Notes under the pieces: generated by a model | The model's input: the letters and a program-made list of their open reading frames with translations, nothing else | What the model was told of the DNA's origin: nothing | Database searches by the model: none | Position numbers and translations under genes: made by a program | Shown here: positions 6,817 to 10,128 of the stretch, piece by piece | How positions within the stretch are numbered: position 1 is the stretch's first letter | How the letters are laid out: every line of letters starts with the position of its first letter | Source: Gemmatimonadota bacterium | GTDB lineage: Bacteria > Gemmatimonadota > Gemmatimonadetes > Gemmatimonadales > GWC2-71-9 | Length of the DNA: 10,128 nt | Assembly: GCA_003220975.1 (NCBI GenBank) | Contig: QHTX01000094.1 | Location: 1-10,128 of the forward strand | Direction of reading: 5' to 3'

Positions 6817-7335
6817 TCAGGTCGTGATCCGCGGCTGGGCGGCGGTGGAGTCCTCGGGCAGGTCGAAGTAGGCGCGCAGCTCGTCCATCAGCTCGTCGTC
6901 GGCGTACACGCCTGTGAGGATGCGCTCGGGGCCGCCCGGGTCGATGAGGAGGTAGCCGTACGGATAATCCAGGCCCGACAGCACGATCATTCGACGCCCG
7001 TGCTTGGGGAGCGCGACGTACACCGTGTCGGCGTTGGTCGCGAGCAGCTTGATCCCGTTCGCCTCGAGCGCAGGGGCCACCTGCTCGGTGTAATACTTCA
7101 GGTCGTCGAAGGCATCGGACTGGTCGCCCGCGTTCAGCGTGTCCGCCGCGCGCAGCCAGAACAGCACGACGCTCGGCTCGCCGACGACGCGCGGCCGCGC
7201 GAGCGCGCTGTCCGCCGCACCGCGCGGCACGAGCGCCGGGAAATCCAGCGAGTCCGCTCGGCGCGTCTCCCTGGTCTCGGTGCGCGCCTGGCACGCGGCG
7301 ACGCACGCGAGCGCCGCCATCATGGCGTACCTCAT
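6817..7335 (-). CDS. Thioredoxin-fold-like lipoprotein without redox cysteines, unrecognised
   Basis: This 172-residue protein has a short lipoprotein signal: basic MRY, a hydrophobic stretch, then the lipobox VAAC with the lipidated cysteine at 15. The mature part has a strand PSVVLFWLRA, a helix DDLKYYTEQVAPALEANGI, a strand KLLATNADTVYVAL and a terminal strand-helix YGYLLIDPGG...ELMDELRAYF. This order and spacing resemble the thioredoxin/TlpA fold. No cysteine remains after the lipid anchor, so it cannot act as a thiol oxidoreductase; a structural or binding role is more likely. Two starts are possible: ATG 7335, which retains the positive N-region, and ATG 7323, which has GAGG six bases upstream. 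I chose 7335 for the signal peptide. It is followed closely by the amidohydrolase and is divergent from the cytochrome b gene. The fold call is inference. Confidence 0.75.
   Translation of the reverse strand: MRYAMMAALACVAACQARTETRETRRADSLDFPALVPRGAADSALARPRVVGEPSVVLFWLRAADTLNAGDQSDAFDDLKYYTEQVAPALEANGIKLLATNADTVYVALPKHGRRMIVLSGLDYPYGYLLIDPGGPERILTGVYADDELMDELRAYFDLPEDSTAAQPRITT
7330..7333 (-). promoter_or_regulatory. GAGG ribosome site for the alternative lipoprotein start at 7323
   Basis: On the minus strand GAGG is followed by six bases and then ATG at 7323, an ideal spacing. It overlaps the ATG at 7335, which itself has no upstream Shine-Dalgarno. If translation starts at 7323 the signal peptide shrinks to ten residues with no positive charge, which argues for the longer form or for both being used. 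Confidence 0.4.
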
Positions 7336-7342
7336 GACCGGA

Positions 7343-7350
7343 AATATATT
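7343..7350. promoter_or_regulatory. Symmetric AT-rich box, candidate shared -10 element for both divergent genes
   Basis: AATATATT is a perfect 8-bp palindrome in the only strongly AT-rich spot of this region. It sits in the 21 bases between the divergent ATGs at 7335 and 7357. Read rightwards, TATATT (7345-7350) ends 6 bases before the ATG at 7357. Read leftwards, TATATT (7348-7343) ends 7 bases before the ATG at 7335. At usual -10 spacing, transcription would begin at or within a base of each start codon, giving leaderless mRNAs. No convincing -35 hexamer is visible either way; it would have to lie within the opposing coding region. Confidence 0.5.
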
Positions 7351-7356
7351 CGCCCT

Positions 7357-8025
7357 ATGACCGAGAGCCCCGTCCGGCGGCATCACTGGATCGTCCGCCT
7401 CACCCATTGGGTGACCGTCGTCACGCTCGCGGGGCTGATCACGAGCGGCCTCCAGATCTACGAGGCGTACGCCCGCTTCGGAGGCCGCGGCGGGCCGTTC
7501 CTTCCGAGTCCGTTCAACGACACGCGCTTCCCCGCGTGGTCGCGGCTGGGCGGCTGGCTCGCGGGCGCCCTGAACTGGCACTTCGCGCTCATGTGGCCCC
7601 TCGTCACCGTGGGGCTCGTGTATCTCGGCTACCTCGTGAAGAGCGGTGAGTGGCGGGCGTTGCTGTTCCGGCCGCGCGACGTGCCGGGCGCCGTCCAGAT
7701 GGCAGGCTACTATCTCGGGCTGCGCAAGCAGCACCCGCCGCAGGGGAAGCACAATCCGCTGCAGAAACTCGCCTACACGAGCATCTACCTGTTCGGCGCG
7801 CTGGCCGTGCTCACCGGCCTCTCCATCTACAAACCGGTGCAGTTCGGCTGGCTGACGGCGTTGTTCGGCGGCTTTCAGGCGGCGCGCTACTGGCACTTCT
7901 GGACCGTGTGGATCTTCGTCGCGTTCACCCTCACACACGTGATCCTGGTCTTCACCGTGGACCCGGCCTCGTTCCGGGCGATCATCACCGGCTGGTACCG
8001 CGGGAGATTCCCGAGCCATGACTAA
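7357..8025 (+). CDS. Four-helix cytochrome b (cytochrome b561 / Ni-Fe hydrogenase b-subunit type)
   Basis: This is an inner-membrane di-haem b cytochrome of 222 residues that passes electrons between the quinone pool and a periplasmic enzyme. Seen: four membrane segments at about 17-35, 74-94, 139-158 and 183-200. Candidate haem ligands are His17 (RLTHW), His75 (NWHFALMW), His180 (YWHFW) and His194 (LTHVIL), the pattern of the prokaryotic cytochrome b561 family. The start MTESPVRRHHWIVRLTHW is the normal N-terminus for this family, and no ribosome site precedes it, which fits leaderless translation from the AT-rich box just upstream. The last 8 bases overlap the molybdoenzyme gene, so the two are surely co-expressed and almost certainly partners. 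This pair differs from MsrPQ, where the membrane subunit is a six-helix ferric-reductase-like protein. Confidence 0.92.
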   Translation: MTESPVRRHHWIVRLTHWVTVVTLAGLITSGLQIYEAYARFGGRGGPFLPSPFNDTRFPAWSRLGGWLAGALNWHFALMWPLVTVGLVYLGYLVKSGEWRALLFRPRDVPGAVQMAGYYLGLRKQHPPQGKHNPLQKLAYTSIYLFGALAVLTGLSIYKPVQFGWLTALFGGFQAARYWHFWTVWIFVAFTLTHVILVFTVDPASFRAIITGWYRGRFPSHD

Positions 8026-8731
8026 GGCGACCGACCGCCGCGGGTTTCTGAAGCTCGCCGTCGGTGCGGCGACGGCCCCCCTCGTCGCCGCGTGCGGGTG
8101 GGACGGTGGCAACGCCCTGCGGCCTGCGCTGCTCGACGTCAGCCGGGTGAACGACTGGGTCGGCGAGAAGATATTGTTTTCGTCCGCCCGTCTCGCACGC
8201 ACGTACAGCCCCGCTGAGCGGAGCGCGATGCTGCCCAGCTACTTCATCTCCGCGATGGTGCCGATGCTCCGGAATCCGGACGCTTGGCGGCTCCGGGTGG
8301 ACGGGCTCGTGGCGGCGCCGCTCGTGCTGTCGCTCGACGAGCTGCAGCGCATGCCGCGGGTCTCGTACACGGTGAAGCACCACTGCGTCGAGGGGTGGTC
8401 CGCGATCGCCAGCTGGCACGGGGTGCCGCTCTCGGCCGTCGTCGAGCGGTGTCGACCGCTCGCGGCGGCGCGCTACATCAACTTCGTGTCGTTCGACGCC
8501 GATTATTCGAACGGCTGGGATCTAACGAGCGCGATGCACCCGCAGACCATGCTCGCCTACGGGATGAACGACAATCCGCTGCCGCCGGCGCACGGCGCGC
8601 CGCTCCGGTTGTACTCGCCGGTGAAGCTGGGATACAAGCTCACGAAGTATCTGGTGTCGATGACGTTCACGGATCGAAGACCGGGGGGTTATTGGGAGGA
8701 CCAAGGATACCCCTGGTTTGGCGGGATTTAG
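8018..8731 (+). CDS. Tat-exported molybdopterin-dependent oxidoreductase (sulfite oxidase / MsrP fold)
   Basis: This is a 237-residue molybdoenzyme of the sulfite-oxidase fold (oxidoreductase molybdopterin-binding domain). Seen: a twin-arginine signal DRRGFLKLAVG at 6-16, ending in VAAC with Cys26. That cysteine also fits a lipobox, so the enzyme may be both Tat-exported and lipid-anchored. The core starts near 90 (WRLRVDGLV). The molybdenum ligand is Cys123 in KHHCVEGWS, and family features follow: SFDADYSNGWDL, GAPLRLYSPVKLGYKLTKYL and the end GGYWEDQGYPWFGGI. There is no haem domain; electrons would pass to or from the cytochrome b encoded by the overlapping upstream gene. The substrate is unknown: sulfite, methionine sulfoxide and other small S- or N-oxides are all possible. 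It stops 12 bases before the convergent kinase gene, with no clear terminator between. Confidence 0.92.
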   Translation: MTKATDRRGFLKLAVGAATAPLVAACGWDGGNALRPALLDVSRVNDWVGEKILFSSARLARTYSPAERSAMLPSYFISAMVPMLRNPDAWRLRVDGLVAAPLVLSLDELQRMPRVSYTVKHHCVEGWSAIASWHGVPLSAVVERCRPLAAARYINFVSFDADYSNGWDLTSAMHPQTMLAYGMNDNPLPPAHGAPLRLYSPVKLGYKLTKYLVSMTFTDRRPGGYWEDQGYPWFGGI

Positions 8732-8743
8732 ACGTCGAGTCTC

Positions 8744-10128
8744 TCACCCCATCGCAGCTAGGGCATCGTGCATCTGAGCCGCACTCTGATACCGGTCGGC
8801 GGGCTCTTTCGCCATGGCTTTCATGATCACGTTGGCAAGCGCCTCTGATATCTCCGCATTGAGCGTCCGCGGGTCCGGCGGGCTCTGTTCGAGGTGCTTC
8901 GCGATCAAGGCGTACACCGATGCGGCCTCGAACGGGACCCGCGCGGTGAGGCATTCGAACAGGACGACGCCGGCCGAATAGAGATCGCTGCGCGCGTCGA
9001 GCTCCAACCCCGACAGCTGCTCCGGCGACATGTAATCCGGCGTGCCGATCGACATCCCTTCCTGCGTCAGGCCCTTGCCGGTCGCCGGGGTCGCGAGCCG
9101 CGCAATGCCGAAGTCCATCACCTTGAGAAAGCCCGTCGGGTCCACCACGATGTTCTGCGGCTTGATGTCGCGGTGGATCACGCCCTGTTCGTGCGCCACC
9201 TCGAGCGCCCGGCACAGCTGCTTGCCGATCGTCAGGACCACAGGCACGGGGAGCCGGCCGCGCGTGCCGATCAGCTGCTTGAGCGACGTGCCCTCCACGT
9301 ACTCCATCGTGAGATAGTACAGCCCGTTCACTTCGCCCAGGTCGTACGTCCGCACCACGTTGCGGTGGGCGATCCTGCGCGCCAGGCGGATCTCCTGCTT
9401 GAAGCGCTCGAGCGCCACGCCATCGCCGGCGAGCGCCTCGGGCCGGAGCGTCTTGATCGCCACGGGCTCCTGTAACTCGCGGTCGAACGCGCGGTACACC
9501 ACGCCCATGCCGCCCGTGCCGAGCAGCTCCTTCACCTCGTAACGGCTGGCGAACAGGGTGCCGGGCCGGAGGACGTCGCCCCGCGAGGCGACGGACGGGC
9601 GGGGGGAGGGCGTCGCGAGCTGCGCGGTGGGCGCGGCGCGCGAGACCGACGTCATGTACTCCACCAGATCCGCCTTCTCCTTCAGGTCCGCGACCAGCTG
9701 CTGGAACGCCTGGGACAGCATGCCGATCTCGTCGCCCGAGCGCGCTTCGATGGCGATGCTGTAATCGCCGTCCTGCACCTGGCGCGTGGCGAGCGCGAGC
9801 CGCCGGATGGGACCCGCGATTTGGCGCGCGAGGACGTACGCCGACGCGAGCGCCAGTAGCAGGCCGAGCACGACCGCGAACCCGATGGTGCGCTGCAGCG
9901 TTCGGAACGCCGCGAGCTCCCTGTCGTGCGAGCGGAACGTGATGAACCCGCCGAACACGTCGCCCCCTGCCGAGCGCAGCGGGCTCGCGAGACCGATCAG
10001 ACGCTCGCCGCCCACGTCGGCGGTGAACTCGGTCCCCGTGGAGTCGCGCCCGCCCCCGCCCCCGCCCCCGCCCCCCAGCGCCCCGATCGCGGCGGTGTCG
10101 GCCACGAGGGCCGGCTCGACCTCCTCGC
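8744..10128 (-). CDS. Receptor-type Ser/Thr protein kinase with HAMP domain (5' end outside window)
   Basis: This is a transmembrane Hanks-type kinase; numbering here is from the GTG at 10105, but the frame is open to the window edge, so the N-terminus is missing. Seen: the end of an extracytoplasmic sensor (about 1-68) with a nine-Gly run; a membrane helix at about 73-93; HAMP at about 94-147 with GPI and QDGDY; a linker; and the kinase domain from about 188. Kinase motifs are complete: the glycine loop GTGGMGVVY, Lys218 in VAIK, Glu238, HRDIKPQN with catalytic Asp313, DFG at 331-333, GTPDYMSPEQ and DLYSAG. It is therefore an active RD-type kinase that ends right after the kinase domain, with no PASTA repeats. 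The order sensor-helix-HAMP-kinase resembles a histidine kinase with its output replaced. The gene is convergent with the molybdoenzyme gene; targets are unknown. Confidence 0.95.
   Translation of the reverse strand, partial: EEVEPALVADTAAIGALGGGGGGGGGRDSTGTEFTADVGGERLIGLASPLRSAGGDVFGGFITFRSHDRELAAFRTLQRTIGFAVVLGLLLALASAYVLARQIAGPIRRLALATRQVQDGDYSIAIEARSGDEIGMLSQAFQQLVADLKEKADLVEYMTSVSRAAPTAQLATPSPRPSVASRGDVLRPGTLFASRYEVKELLGTGGMGVVYRAFDRELQEPVAIKTLRPEALAGDGVALERFKQEIRLARRIAHRNVVRTYDLGEVNGLYYLTMEYVEGTSLKQLIGTRGRLPVPVVLTIGKQLCRALEVAHEQGVIHRDIKPQNIVVDPTGFLKVMDFGIARLATPATGKGLTQEGMSIGTPDYMSPEQLSGLELDARSDLYSAGVVLFECLTARVPFEAASVYALIAKHLEQSPPDPRTLNAEISEALANVIMKAMAKEPADRYQSAAQMHDALAAMG
10052..10076 (-). 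repeat. Hexanucleotide GCCCCC repeat (four units) encoding polyglycine in the kinase
   Basis: Four tandem GCCCCC units (plus strand) run from 10052 to 10075, plus one extra C. On the coding strand they give alternating GGG and GGC codons, producing most of a nine-glycine run in the extracytoplasmic part of the kinase. A six-base unit keeps the frame, so slippage would add or remove two glycines at a time and alter linker length, not inactivate the gene. Confidence 0.85.

Noticed and set aside
6812..7306. N-terminal extension of the amidohydrolase frame up to 7306
   Set aside because: This part overlaps the lipoprotein coding region in another phase and translates to Arg/Ala-rich noise; the family's normal N-terminus begins at the GTG at 6811.
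7336..8202. Upstream continuation of the lipoprotein frame on the minus strand
   Set aside because: It lies opposite the cytochrome b and molybdoenzyme genes and has no domain. The lipobox near 7290-7335 marks the real start.
8730..8742. Short hairpin between the molybdoenzyme and kinase stops as a shared terminator
   Set aside because: The stem is only four base pairs and no T run follows.

Overview
The window is about 70% G+C and densely coded on both strands. It has nine protein genes, no RNA genes, no mobile elements and no CRISPR array. The mix suggests a GC-rich, respiring, motile Gram-negative environmental bacterium: a chemoreceptor, a c-type cytochrome fused to a probable outer-membrane barrel, an exported PQQ-type propeller, a Tat-exported molybdoenzyme with a cytochrome b partner, and a receptor-type Ser/Thr kinase. 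The frequent GTG starts and the small beta-rich domain opening the propeller protein make me favour Gemmatimonadota. That is inference from protein style, not from a marker gene.

Layout. 15-1879 (+): a methyl-accepting chemotaxis protein with a multi-pass membrane input, overlapped by 4 bases by an unrecognised 126-residue membrane protein whose DNA is clearly less GC-rich. 1894-2886 (-): a mono-haem cytochrome c domain joined to a beta-strand-rich domain. 3043-5403 (+): an exported protein that joins a PQQ-type propeller, three ankyrin repeats and a TPR-like tail. 5438-7335 (-): a two-gene unit of a thioredoxin-like lipoprotein without catalytic cysteines, followed 5 bases later by an amidohydrolase of the ATZ/TRZ deaminase group. 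7357-8731 (+): a two-gene unit of a four-helix cytochrome b and a Tat-exported sulfite-oxidase-fold molybdoenzyme. 8744 to the window end (-): a Ser/Thr kinase with an extracytoplasmic region, one membrane helix and HAMP; its N-terminus lies outside the window.

How they fit together. The clearest functional unit is 7357-8731: the membrane cytochrome b would exchange electrons between the quinone pool and the molybdoenzyme on the outer face of the inner membrane. It diverges from the lipoprotein/amidohydrolase unit across only 21 bases, which hold a symmetric AT-rich box that could serve as the -10 element in both directions and give leaderless or near-leaderless mRNAs. The other genes look like independent units. 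The points most worth a second look are the two-way compact promoter, the cytochrome-barrel fusion, the propeller-ankyrin-TPR fusion, the receptor kinase, and three simple-sequence tracts inside coding regions. One of these is an 8-bp tandem repeat whose slippage would shift the reading frame of the amidohydrolase.
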